In this document: one piece after another, positions 24,233 to 32,289 of the stretch
Numbering within the stretch: position 1 is the stretch's first letter
Layout of the letters: every line of letters starts with the position of its first letter
Source: Polaribacter reichenbachii
Lineage (GTDB): Bacteria > Bacteroidota > Bacteroidia > Flavobacteriales > Flavobacteriaceae
Assembly (NCBI RefSeq): GCF_001975665.1
Contig: NZ_CP019419.1
Coordinates: 2,203,501 to 2,267,500, forward strand
Direction of reading: 5' to 3'
Length of the DNA stretch: 64,000 nt
The notes under the pieces: generated by a model
What the model saw: only the letters and a program-made list of their open reading frames with translations
The model's database searches: none
What the model was told of the DNA's origin: nothing
Made by a program: the position numbers and the translations under genes

Positions 24233-25702
24233 ATGCAAGACAATAAAAACTTATCTGAAATAGAAATAGAAGATCAAAAAATTATAGAGAATAAAGAATT
24301 GAATCTTTTAGAGTCTCTAATTCCGGTAGTTATTTTAATGTGCTTGTTGGCTTATAATATTTTTTTGGTTGAAGATCAAGAATGGTTAGGAGGTTACACA
24401 AATCAATATATATTATTAATGGGTGGTGTAGTTGCAGCAGCTGTTGGTTTTTATAATAAAGTTTCTTTTAAAACAATGATTGCCGAAGTTTGGGAAAACT
24501 GGAAAAGTGTTTTTGTACCAATAATGATTCTTTTTTTAGTAGGTGCATTAGCAGGATCTTGGTTGGTAAGTGGTATAATACCTGCAATGGTTTATTATGG
24601 TTTACAAGTATTGAGTCCTGCAATATTTTTACCAGCATCAGTAATCATTGCAGCTATAATTTCGATTGCAACTGGTAGTTCTTGGACAACTTCTGCAACA
24701 GTAGGTATTGCATTAATTGGTATTGGTAGTGCTTTAGGAATACCAACAGGAATGATTGCAGGAGCCGTAATTTCTGGTGCTTATTTTGGCGATAAAATGT
24801 CTCCACTTTCAGATACTACAAATTTAGCGCCAGCAATGGCTGGTACAGATTTATTTACACATATAAAATATATGGCATTAACTACAGTGCCTACAATTGT
24901 AATTACACTAATCGTTTTCGGAATTTTAAGCAGCACAATTGATACTTCAGGTAATGCAGATGTTAGTAATTTACTAGCATCAATAAATAATACATTTAAT
25001 ATTACACCATTATTATTTATAGTTCCAGCAGTTGTAATTGCAATGATTTTAATGAAAACAAAGCCATTAATTGCACTTGGAAGTGGAGTTTTGCTAGCAG
25101 CAGTTTTTGCTTTTATTTTTCAAGGTGATGTTTTATTGAGTTTGTCTGATTCTAAATTCAATACAGTGATAACTTCTATTTTAAGTGAAACAAGTATAGA
25201 AACTGACAATGAAAAATTAACTGAACTGTTTTATGCAGGTGGAATGAACGGAATGCTTTGGACAATTTTTCTAATAATTTGTGCAATGGTTTTTGGTGGA
25301 ATTATGGATGCAATTGGTGCTTTAGCAAAAATTACTAAAAGTTTGTTGTCTATAGCTTCTTCTGTTTTCGGGTTATTTACGAGTACAGTTGTAAGTTGTT
25401 TAGGTTTAAATGTTGTGGCATCAGACCAATATTTGGCGATTGTTATTCCAGGTAAAATGTTTAAAAAAGCTTATGAAGATAAAGGTTTAGCACCAGAAAA
25501 TTTAAGTAGAACTTTAGAGGATTCTGGTACAGTAACATCAGTTTTAATTCCTTGGAATACCTGTGGTGCTTATCAATCTAGTGTTTTAGGAGTTGGAGTA
25601 GGTGAATACTTTTTATACGCTATCTTTAACTGGTTAAGTCCGTTTATGACCTTAATTTTTGCAGCCTTTAATTTAAAAATTAGAATGCTTAGAGGTAAAT
25701 AA
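24233..25702 (+). CDS. nhaC: Na+/H+ antiporter NhaC
   Basis: 489 residues with about twelve membrane helices and the NhaC hallmarks SIATGSSWTTSATVGIALIG, GAYFGDKMSPLSDTTNLAPA and VASDQYLAIVIPGKMF. It exports Na+ in exchange for protons at the inner membrane, fitting a marine host that also carries Na+-NQR. An N-terminal cytoplasmic stretch of about 30 acidic residues precedes helix 1. Its stop overlaps the start of a GNAT gene by one base. Confidence 0.93.
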   Translation: MQDNKNLSEIEIEDQKIIENKELNLLESLIPVVILMCLLAYNIFLVEDQEWLGGYTNQYILLMGGVVAAAVGFYNKVSFKTMIAEVWENWKSVFVPIMILFLVGALAGSWLVSGIIPAMVYYGLQVLSPAIFLPASVIIAAIISIATGSSWTTSATVGIALIGIGSALGIPTGMIAGAVISGAYFGDKMSPLSDTTNLAPAMAGTDLFTHIKYMALTTVPTIVITLIVFGILSSTIDTSGNADVSNLLASINNTFNITPLLFIVPAVVIAMILMKTKPLIALGSGVLLAAVFAFIFQGDVLLSLSDSKFNTVITSILSETSIETDNEKLTELFYAGGMNGMLWTIFLIICAMVFGGIMDAIGALAKITKSLLSIASSVFGLFTSTVVSCLGLNVVASDQYLAIVIPGKMFKKAYEDKGLAPENLSRTLEDSGTVTSVLIPWNTCGAYQSSVLGVGVGEYFLYAIFNWLSPFMTLIFAAFNLKIRMLRGK

Positions 25703-26160
25703 TGATTGTTGCTGCAACAATTTCTGATGCAAAATTGCTCACAGAAATTGCGTTAAAATCGAAAGCTTTTTGGGGTTATACTGTTGTTGATTTAGCAAGT
25801 TGGAAACCAGATTTATCAGTTTCAGAAAAAATGATTGATGAGCTGTTTGTTTACAAATTTATTATTGATGATAAAATTGCTGGTTTTTATATTTTAAATC
25901 CGCCAAGAAAAAAAGGCATAGAATTAGAAATGCTTTTTGTTTTACCAAAGTTTATTGGGCAAGGAATAGGTAAACAGTTACTTTTGCACTCATTAAAGAA
26001 GGCTTTGCAGTTAAAAGCTGATTTTATTACTTTATTGGCAGATCCAAATGCGGTTCCTTTTTATCAATCTCAAGGTTTTGTAATTATTGATAAAAAACAA
26101 AGTTCAATTCCGAGGCGTTTTTTACCAATTATGAAATTAGAGTTAACAAACAAAAAATAA
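25702..26160 (+). CDS. GNAT family N-acetyltransferase
   Basis: 152 residues with the GNAT core: LEMLFVLPKFIGQGIGKQLLLHSLKKA (motif A, acetyl-CoA loop GQGIGK) and LLADPNAVPFYQSQGF (motif B). Substrate unknown. It begins one base inside the end of nhaC, so the two are transcribed together, and a PAP2 gene follows after 24 bases. Confidence 0.9.
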   Translation: MIVAATISDAKLLTEIALKSKAFWGYTVVDLASWKPDLSVSEKMIDELFVYKFIIDDKIAGFYILNPPRKKGIELEMLFVLPKFIGQGIGKQLLLHSLKKALQLKADFITLLADPNAVPFYQSQGFVIIDKKQSSIPRRFLPIMKLELTNKK

Positions 26161-26184
26161 AACTTTACTGAAAAACAATATTTT

Positions 26185-26925
26185 ATGTACAAACAATTAA
26201 AGTTTATTATTTCTAGGTTTAAAGGATTTTTATCACGAAAATTCCATAAATATGATGGTAAGATTCCTTATTTAGTTACAGTTTTAATTACTGCTATAGT
26301 AGTTGTTTTTGGGATAAAGTTTTTTGTAAAACTTACTAAAAATCTTCACACCGATATTTTATCAGATTTTGATACCAATGTAAGCGATTATATTACAAGT
26401 TTTAGAACAGATTTTTTAACAAGCTATTTTAAAATTGTTACAGATATTGGCGATACTTTTGGGTATTTAGCAGCTTTATTAATTTGCGCTATCTTGTTTA
26501 ATTTATTTTTTAAAAACTGGAAATATGTTTTACAACTATTATCAGTATTAACTTTGGCATTAAGTTCTAATTTAATTTTAAAACAATTAATAAACAGACA
26601 AAGACCAACTTTAGAGCATTTAGTAACCGTAAAAACTTTGAGTTACCCAAGTGGTCATGCTATGACAGCAATGGCTTTTTATGGTTTTTTAATTTATTTA
26701 ATTGTAACTTTTAAAATAAGTAAACTCTTTAAATTTGGATTAATTACTGTGTTTACAATTCTAATTTTAAGTATCGGAATTAGTAGAATTTATTTAGGTG
26801 TACATTTTCCCTCGGATATTGTTGGTGGTTTTGTAGCCGGCTTTATTTGGGTGGTGTTCTGTATTTTGATATTAAATTTATTTAAAATATTTAGAGAAGA
26901 CCCAAATACGATAAACTTATACTGA
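26185..26925 (+). CDS. PAP2 family membrane phosphatase
   Basis: 246 residues, about six membrane helices, with all three PAP2 motifs: KQLINRQRP (Lys133 to Pro141), YPSGH (His158) and SRIYLGVHFPSD (Arg201, His207, Asp211). Acts on phosphatidic acid, undecaprenyl diphosphate or similar lipids at the outer face of the inner membrane. The 3' end overlaps the convergent small membrane gene by 9 bases. Confidence 0.92.
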   Translation: MYKQLKFIISRFKGFLSRKFHKYDGKIPYLVTVLITAIVVVFGIKFFVKLTKNLHTDILSDFDTNVSDYITSFRTDFLTSYFKIVTDIGDTFGYLAALLICAILFNLFFKNWKYVLQLLSVLTLALSSNLILKQLINRQRPTLEHLVTVKTLSYPSGHAMTAMAFYGFLIYLIVTFKISKLFKFGLITVFTILILSIGISRIYLGVHFPSDIVGGFVAGFIWVVFCILILNLFKIFREDPNTINLY

Positions 26926-27162
26926 TTTTTTAGAATACAACAAATTTAGAATTCCAGAAATCAGTAAAAGGAACCAAGGCAAACCGTGTAAAAGAACATC
27001 GAACCAATCTTGGGGTTGTAATCCTTTTTGGGTGTCAAAAGCATTTCCGCCTAAAATCCATTGTAATTTACCCCAAATATGAGGTGGATTGAAAGGAGCC
27101 AAGCCTAAAGTTAAACTTGCAATTAAAAAAAGTTTCCAATTATTTTTAAGTTGATTTTTCAT
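26917..27162 (-). CDS. Small membrane protein (81 aa), family without known role
   Basis: From the ATG at 27162 the protein has two membrane helices with the conserved-looking middle APFNPPHIWGKLQWILGG and WFDVLLHGLPWFLLL. I recall similar small proteins in Flavobacteriaceae labelled RND transporter, which the sequence does not support. An upstream ATG at 27195 would add 11 residues inside the preceding gene; the internal start overlaps that gene by 17 bases. Function unknown. Confidence 0.75.
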   Translation of the reverse strand: MKNQLKNNWKLFLIASLTLGLAPFNPPHIWGKLQWILGGNAFDTQKGLQPQDWFDVLLHGLPWFLLLISGILNLLYSKKSV

Positions 27163-27433
27163 CTTCTCTAAGTTTAAAGCTTTTATACAATGCAAAAATA
27201 AACCCTATTATAGTGTGTGTTATAAATGCAAATATCAACCTAAAAATCATACCTAATCCAAATAAATCTTCATTCCAAAAAAATGAATCTCCAAAAATAA
27301 TTACAGAAAAATAGATAACAATCACCAGAATATTAAAAAAAGCATACCAAAAAATATATTTCCAATAAGAGAGTAAGTAAATACTAAACAACCATATTGC
27401 TATACAAAAGAAAAGAAATAAAAGTACATACAT
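27146..27433 (-). CDS. Small integral membrane protein (95 aa)
   Basis: 95 residues, almost entirely hydrophobic with about three helices (about 3-22, 28-48 and 58-84) and a charged tail REDEKST. Overlaps the next small membrane gene by 17 bases, so they form a pair. No family recognised. Base composition is similar to that of its neighbours. Confidence 0.65.
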   Translation of the reverse strand: MYVLLFLFFCIAIWLFSIYLLSYWKYIFWYAFFNILVIVIYFSVIIFGDSFFWNEDLFGLGMIFRLIFAFITHTIIGFIFALYKSFKLREDEKST

Positions 27434-27482
27434 AATATTCTATTCGTAAGGTTGTTAAAAGCCCTTAGATTAAGATAGTATT

Positions 27483-29438
27483 TTATATAAACCAATTCCA
27501 AACCAAACCAAAACGAATGGTAAAATCTCTATAAGGATAATTTGGTGCAGAAAAATAATTCTTTTCAGCAAAGCTAGAAGTTACATTATCAATTTTAAAA
27601 TATATTCTTGTTCTACGCACTCTTGCATTAAAAAAAACATCAAAAGTTGGGTAGCCAATTTCATCAGTATTTTGCAGGGTAAATTCTGCTAATAAAGGGT
27701 TGTAAGCATTTACATTATACTTTGTAAAATACTTAAAAGTAACCCCAATATTTACCAACATTGGTTTTCCTTTAAACCAATCATCAGTATAATATAAAGT
27801 GTTTCTAGTAACAAATTCTGGGACTCTAAAAACATCTGCACCACTTGTTACATTTTGATACATGACTGTGTTGTCTAAACCTAATTTCCAAAACTTAAAT
27901 TCTCTGTTTGCCTTTACCTTTAAATATGTAATTTGTTTTCCATATTGCTGAGGTAAATTGCTTTCATCAAAATAAGTGTAATTGTCAATATTGGTAAAGT
28001 TTAAGTTGGCGTTTATCAATTTAGAAGTAAATGCAAAACCTAAATCTCTTGTATTTACATTACTAAAATCGTTTTGCCAATTGTAATCGTCATATTTACT
28101 TTGATGTAATAAGGTGTTAAAATTTGGAGATTTAGAACTCAATAATAAAGTACCTTTTAAGCCAAAAACACTATCTTTTAAATACACAGCTTCACCTTTT
28201 AAATGGCTTCCAGATAATCTACCAGAACCAGGAGTTAAAGCAGCATCAGCATTTAGTTTAAAGTTTTTAATTTTTGCATTCCAATCTGCACCCACAGAAA
28301 TTGCACTACCTTCTAATTTTAACTTATTTATAGAACTATTAGTATTTAAAATAGTATCATAACCATAAGAATAATTAATAAGATTTGCTTTTGCTTTAAA
28401 TTTACCTAAAACGTATTTCGAATTAAATTCAAGATTTAGCTCATTGTTTGTAATAGAACTTTTAGCTTCGTTATCTGTAGCATCAGAAGCATTTGCAGAG
28501 CCAAAAATAGCGGTTGTAGTTGAGGTTTGATTAAAACTATAAAACTTATTCTCGCTTGTAAAAACATGACCGATTTTTAAATTACTAAAATCTTTATCGT
28601 TTATAGTGTCTTTACTAGAAAGTAGTTTGTAACTATGTTCTAGGTAAACTCTGTTACCATCGAACTGACTTTCTGCGTCTGTTAAATTAACATCTAATCT
28701 AGAACGTTGTGTAAAATCAGGATCTTCAGTAACAAAATAATCTAAAGCATCAGCAGTTAATCCACCACTTTCTTCATGAAAAAAATCTTGAGTTGTTAAA
28801 TGCCCTCTAATTTCATATTGATTTTCTTTGGTTCTGTAATGAAAAGCACCTCTAAAATTACCATTACTTACCAAAGATTGTCTATACTCTCCTAAAGAAC
28901 GTAAGCCTTTATAAGAAAGCGAAACGTTTAATCTTCTAGAAAAATTTAATGTAAAAAGTGCATCAACAACTTGTCCTTGTTGTAAACCAGTTCTGTATAA
29001 AATTTCGGTAGTTGGTGTAGGTACTTCGTAATATTTAATGTCTTCAACTTCTAAATAACTAACTTGTTTTGCTCTAAAACCAATATCAGGAAACTGACTA
29101 ACATTATCAAAACTATATCCTAAATTGTTAAAGGTTTGGCCTTGATTATGGAATTCTAGTAACTCAAAATTATCCTTTCTAAGATAATTGAATTTGTATT
29201 CTTTTTGTAAAGTTAAAGTAGTGTCTATATAAGAAGTATCTCTCTTATGAGAAAAAATTTTGTAATCTGTGTACTTTGTTTTACCAGATAAAATTACTTT
29301 AGTTTCGTTAGAACTATTTAAAGTATCACTTCTAGAATTACCTAAAGATCCTCCTTCAATTTGTTCTTTTAATCGCTGTCCAAATAAATTATTAGAGCAG
29401 ATAAGCAGTAAAAAAATGTAAAAAAGCGTTTTATTCAT
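27483..29438 (-). CDS. Putative porin, large outer-membrane beta-barrel
   Basis: 651 residues with a signal peptide (about 1-20, ending LFGQ) and a body of alternating beta-strand patterns to a C-terminal WNWFI. This is the layout of the Bacteroidota putative porin family (Porin_10 type). An N-terminal region of about 120 residues precedes the barrel. Probably a general or substrate-specific outer-membrane channel. It is a single gene divergent from rnhB. Confidence 0.82.
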   Translation of the reverse strand: MNKTLFYIFLLLICSNNLFGQRLKEQIEGGSLGNSRSDTLNSSNETKVILSGKTKYTDYKIFSHKRDTSYIDTTLTLQKEYKFNYLRKDNFELLEFHNQGQTFNNLGYSFDNVSQFPDIGFRAKQVSYLEVEDIKYYEVPTPTTEILYRTGLQQGQVVDALFTLNFSRRLNVSLSYKGLRSLGEYRQSLVSNGNFRGAFHYRTKENQYEIRGHLTTQDFFHEESGGLTADALDYFVTEDPDFTQRSRLDVNLTDAESQFDGNRVYLEHSYKLLSSKDTINDKDFSNLKIGHVFTSENKFYSFNQTSTTTAIFGSANASDATDNEAKSSITNNELNLEFNSKYVLGKFKAKANLINYSYGYDTILNTNSSINKLKLEGSAISVGADWNAKIKNFKLNADAALTPGSGRLSGSHLKGEAVYLKDSVFGLKGTLLLSSKSPNFNTLLHQSKYDDYNWQNDFSNVNTRDLGFAFTSKLINANLNFTNIDNYTYFDESNLPQQYGKQITYLKVKANREFKFWKLGLDNTVMYQNVTSGADVFRVPEFVTRNTLYYTDDWFKGKPMLVNIGVTFKYFTKYNVNAYNPLLAEFTLQNTDEIGYPTFDVFFNARVRRTRIYFKIDNVTSSFAEKNYFSAPNYPYRDFTIRFGLVWNWFI

Positions 29439-29521
29439 AGTAGATTAATACAAGAGCAAATGTAAAATAATAAAACGAAAAGTATAGTTAATAATTATGC
29501 TGAAATCTGTTAATTTGTAAA

Positions 29522-30121
29522 ATGTTACAATCTAATTTTAGTGGTTTTACCTTAGAAGCTGGTACAGACGAAGCTGGTAGAGGCTGTTTGTCTGGTCCAG
29601 TTGTTGCTGCAGCTGTAATTTTGCCTAAAGATTTTACCCATCCTTTTTTAAATGATTCTAAGCAATTATCAGAAAAAAAGAGAGACGAATTAAGACCTTT
29701 TATAGAAGAAAATGCCTTGGCTTTTGGCGTTTCTTTTGTTTGGCAAGAAGAAGTAGATGAAATTAACGTGCTACAAGCTTCAATTACAGGAATGCACAGA
29801 GCTATAGATCAGTTAAAAATTAAGCCAGAATTTATAATTATAGATGGTAATAAATTTAGAGATTACAAAGATGTACCTCATAAAACCATTGTAAAAGGCG
29901 ATGCAAAATTTTTAAGTATTGCAGCTGCTTCAGTTTTGGCAAAGACCTACAGAGATGAATATATGTTTAAAATTCATCAAGAATTGCCTGTTTATAATTG
30001 GCAAAAAAACAAAGGTTACCCAACTAAAGAACACAGGAATGCCATTCGCGAATTTGGTGCCACAAAATATCACAGAAAAACATTTAAGTTATTGCCAGAA
30101 CAATTAAAGTTAAAATTGTAG
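29522..30121 (+). CDS. rnhB: Ribonuclease HII
   Basis: 199 residues with the catalytic Asp16-Glu17 in [13 protein letters not shown], Asp108 in IIDGNKF and Asp127 in VKGDAKF, the full set for RNase HII. It nicks RNA-DNA hybrids and removes single ribonucleotides from DNA. The C-terminus carries the usual [12 protein letters not shown] end. Followed by a repeat-containing gap of 258 bases. Confidence 0.96.
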   Translation: MLQSNFSGFTLEAGTDEAGRGCLSGPVVAAAVILPKDFTHPFLNDSKQLSEKKRDELRPFIEENALAFGVSFVWQEEVDEINVLQASITGMHRAIDQLKIKPEFIIIDGNKFRDYKDVPHKTIVKGDAKFLSIAAASVLAKTYRDEYMFKIHQELPVYNWQKNKGYPTKEHRNAIREFGATKYHRKTFKLLPEQLKLKL

Positions 30122-30142
30122 TTTTTTTAGAAGCTATTTCCT

Positions 30143-30205
30143 GCTTTTCGCACTCGCTTTTTTGCCTGAAAAAGGCAAAAAGAGCTCAGACAATTGCTAC
30201 AATCA
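30143..30205. repeat. Dispersed intergenic repeat, copy 1
   Basis: Contains GCTTTTCGCACTCGCTTTTT followed by AAAAGAGCTCAgACAATTGCT, with a small GCCTGAAAAAGGC hairpin between. The same two blocks in the same order occur again at 62009-62137 (second block with one base changed and a longer spacer). Two copies 32 kb apart mark it as a dispersed intergenic repeat. Confidence 0.7.
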
Positions 30206-30379
30206 GGGCTAAGGCTACTTGCTGACTTTTAGAGAAATTTACACTTTTTTCTATTCTAAATATAATTCGTGAATTTCGGCGGTTTTTAAAAGTTTCAACA
30301 ATTAAAATCTGTGAAATCAGTTTAGAAAATATCTAAATCATAAACAAACTTTTTCTATTTTTACGCTCCAAATTTTCAA

Positions 30380-31435
30380 ATGATGATTAAAAAAACAAGA
30401 GCAGAAATCACAAAATGCATTTTGCACAAAGTCGCTAATAAATTCAATAGTGGTCAGAATGTGTTTTCAGAAGATTTAATTCGTTTCGATCAAGAAGGTT
30501 ACGATTTAATGAAAGGTTTTTTATTAAAACCATTTGGTAGTTTAACACAAAGTTATCGATTTTCTCATCATGCAGATGTACGTTTAAATGAGTTAAATAA
30601 CTATGCATCCGAAATTTTTAAAGACGAAAATACGTTTATAGAATATTCTAAAAACATCGTAAATCATTTGTACGAACAATCGAATTCTGCACAAATAAAA
30701 ACAGGAGATGTAATTGTTGTTTTTATAGAAGGTATAGAATATAAAGATGTATTAACAGAAGCAATTGGTGTTTTTAAAATAGAGAATAAAGTCGACTTTT
30801 TTCAGACCTATTTAGATGATAATGACAGTTTTGATGTTGTAGTTCAAAAAGGAATATCAACCAAAAGAATAGATAAAGGTTGTTTAATTTTAAACACATC
30901 AGATGTAGAAGGTACAGTTGTTTTTTCTGTAGATAATAATAATTACGATGCACAATATTGGATAAAGAATTTTCTTTCTGTAAAATTAGCAGATGATTAC
31001 AATTCGCATACACAAAACTATTTAGAGTTGTGTAAAGAGTTTTCAGAAGAAGTTATAAAACCAGAATTTGGAAAACATGAACAAGGTAATTTCTTGGCAA
31101 ATACCGTAGATTATTTTAAAGAACACGAAGCTGTAGATTATCACGATTTTAAAGACGAAATTTTCGAAGAAGACAAACACAAAGATTTATTCGAAGATTA
31201 TAAAAAACACTACGAAGATTTAAACGATGTGTTAATCAGAAATAATTTTGATGTTTCTGGTGTTGTTTTAAAGAAAGAAAAAAGCAAGCTAAAAACCGAA
31301 ATTAAGTTAGATACCAACATCAACATAAAATTAGATGTAGATGCACCAGATGCAGCTTCAGAATATTTAGAAAGAGGCTATGATGAAGAGAAAAAAATGA
31401 AATATTACAAAGTATATTTTAACGAGGAAAAGTAA
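30380..31435 (+). CDS. Nucleoid-associated protein, NdpA/YejK family
   Basis: 351 residues matching the 37-kDa nucleoid-associated family: about residues 5-230 carry the conserved domain and an acidic, Asp/Lys-rich stretch lies at about 225-290. E. coli YejK associates with the chromosome and with topoisomerases, but its task is not well known. The first ATG of an ATGATG pair is used. A tandem heptamer repeat follows directly after the stop. Confidence 0.8.
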   Translation: MMIKKTRAEITKCILHKVANKFNSGQNVFSEDLIRFDQEGYDLMKGFLLKPFGSLTQSYRFSHHADVRLNELNNYASEIFKDENTFIEYSKNIVNHLYEQSNSAQIKTGDVIVVFIEGIEYKDVLTEAIGVFKIENKVDFFQTYLDDNDSFDVVVQKGISTKRIDKGCLILNTSDVEGTVVFSVDNNNYDAQYWIKNFLSVKLADDYNSHTQNYLELCKEFSEEVIKPEFGKHEQGNFLANTVDYFKEHEAVDYHDFKDEIFEEDKHKDLFEDYKKHYEDLNDVLIRNNFDVSGVVLKKEKSKLKTEIKLDTNINIKLDVDAPDAASEYLERGYDEEKKMKYYKVYFNEEK

Positions 31436-31439
31436 TCTT

Positions 31440-31481
31440 GTTAGGTGTTAGGTGTTAGGTGTTAGGTGTTAGGTGTTAGGT
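31440..31481. repeat. Tandem heptamer repeat (GTTAGGT)x6
   Basis: Six perfect copies of the 7-base unit GTTAGGT with no spacer, directly after the NdpA-like gene and 45 bases from the end of lipB. A simple-sequence tract of this sort can change copy number by slippage. It lies in a convergent gap, so it is unlikely to be a promoter element. Confidence 0.95.
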
Positions 31482-31526
31482 GTGAAATTTTTTCCAACTT
31501 CAAGCATAACACTTCACACTTTCATC

Positions 31527-32228
31527 TTAAGAAATAAACTCATTCACCTCAAAAAGTGTTTTAAAATGCTTTAAAATTTTAGTTTTCACTTCTTCTAAAT
31601 CAACTTTTTTACCCAATTCAGCTTCCATAGAAGTAACAGCTTTACCACGAATTCCGCAAGGAATTATATTATCAAAATAACCTAAATTCACATTTGCATT
31701 TAAAGCAAAGCCGTGCATTGTTACCCATCTAGAAGAACGAATACCCATAGCACAAATTTTACGAGCAAAAGGCGTTCCAACATCCAGCCAAACTCCAGTT
31801 TCTCCTTCACTTCTTGTACCTTTTATACCATATTCTGCAATGGTTAAAATTATAGTTTCTTCTAATAAACGCAAGTATTTATGAATATCAGTAAAGAAAT
31901 TTTCTAAATCTAAAATTGGGTAACCTACAATTTGTCCTGGTCCATGATAAGTAATATCTCCACCTCTATTAATTTTATAAAAAGTAGCACCTTTTTCTTT
32001 TAGCTGATTTTCATTCAACAATAAATTACTCATATCACCACTTTTTCCTAAAGTATACACATGCGGATGCTCAACAAACAAAAAGTGATTTTTAGTAGTT
32101 TCTTGTAAATCATTTCTACGATTAGAAATCTTAACGTCTACGGTTTCTTGTAGTAATTCAGTTTGATAATCCCAAGTTTCCTTGTAATCCTTAACTGATA
32201 AGTCTTTTAATTCGATGTTTCTGTTCAT
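31527..32228 (-). CDS. lipB: Octanoyltransferase (lipoate biosynthesis)
   Basis: 233 residues with the LipB signature RGGDITYHGPGQIVGYPIL, a substrate-binding MHGFALN and the catalytic Cys in IIPCGIRGKAVTS. It moves the octanoyl group from ACP to lipoyl-dependent enzymes. Divergent from the metalloprotease gene with a short shared promoter region. Confidence 0.96.
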   Translation of the reverse strand: MNRNIELKDLSVKDYKETWDYQTELLQETVDVKISNRRNDLQETTKNHFLFVEHPHVYTLGKSGDMSNLLLNENQLKEKGATFYKINRGGDITYHGPGQIVGYPILDLENFFTDIHKYLRLLEETIILTIAEYGIKGTRSEGETGVWLDVGTPFARKICAMGIRSSRWVTMHGFALNANVNLGYFDNIIPCGIRGKAVTSMEAELGKKVDLEEVKTKILKHFKTLFEVNEFIS

Positions 32229-32239
32229 AATCTAAAGCG

Positions 32240-32265
32240 CAAAGGTAAATATTTCATTATATTTG
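32240..32265. promoter_or_regulatory. Back-to-back -7 elements between lipB and the metalloprotease
   Basis: Minus-strand TACCTTTG (32240-32247) for lipB and plus-strand TATATTTG (32258-32265) for the metalloprotease both match TAnnTTTG and are only 10 bases apart. The -33 boxes are unclear. RNA polymerases could not occupy both at once. Confidence 0.5.
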
Positions 32266-32289
32266 AAGGGTTAATATTAAAACGATATT

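Noticed and set aside
31440..31481. CRISPR-like array
   Set aside because: Units are 7 bases and directly adjacent with no spacers; this is a simple tandem repeat.
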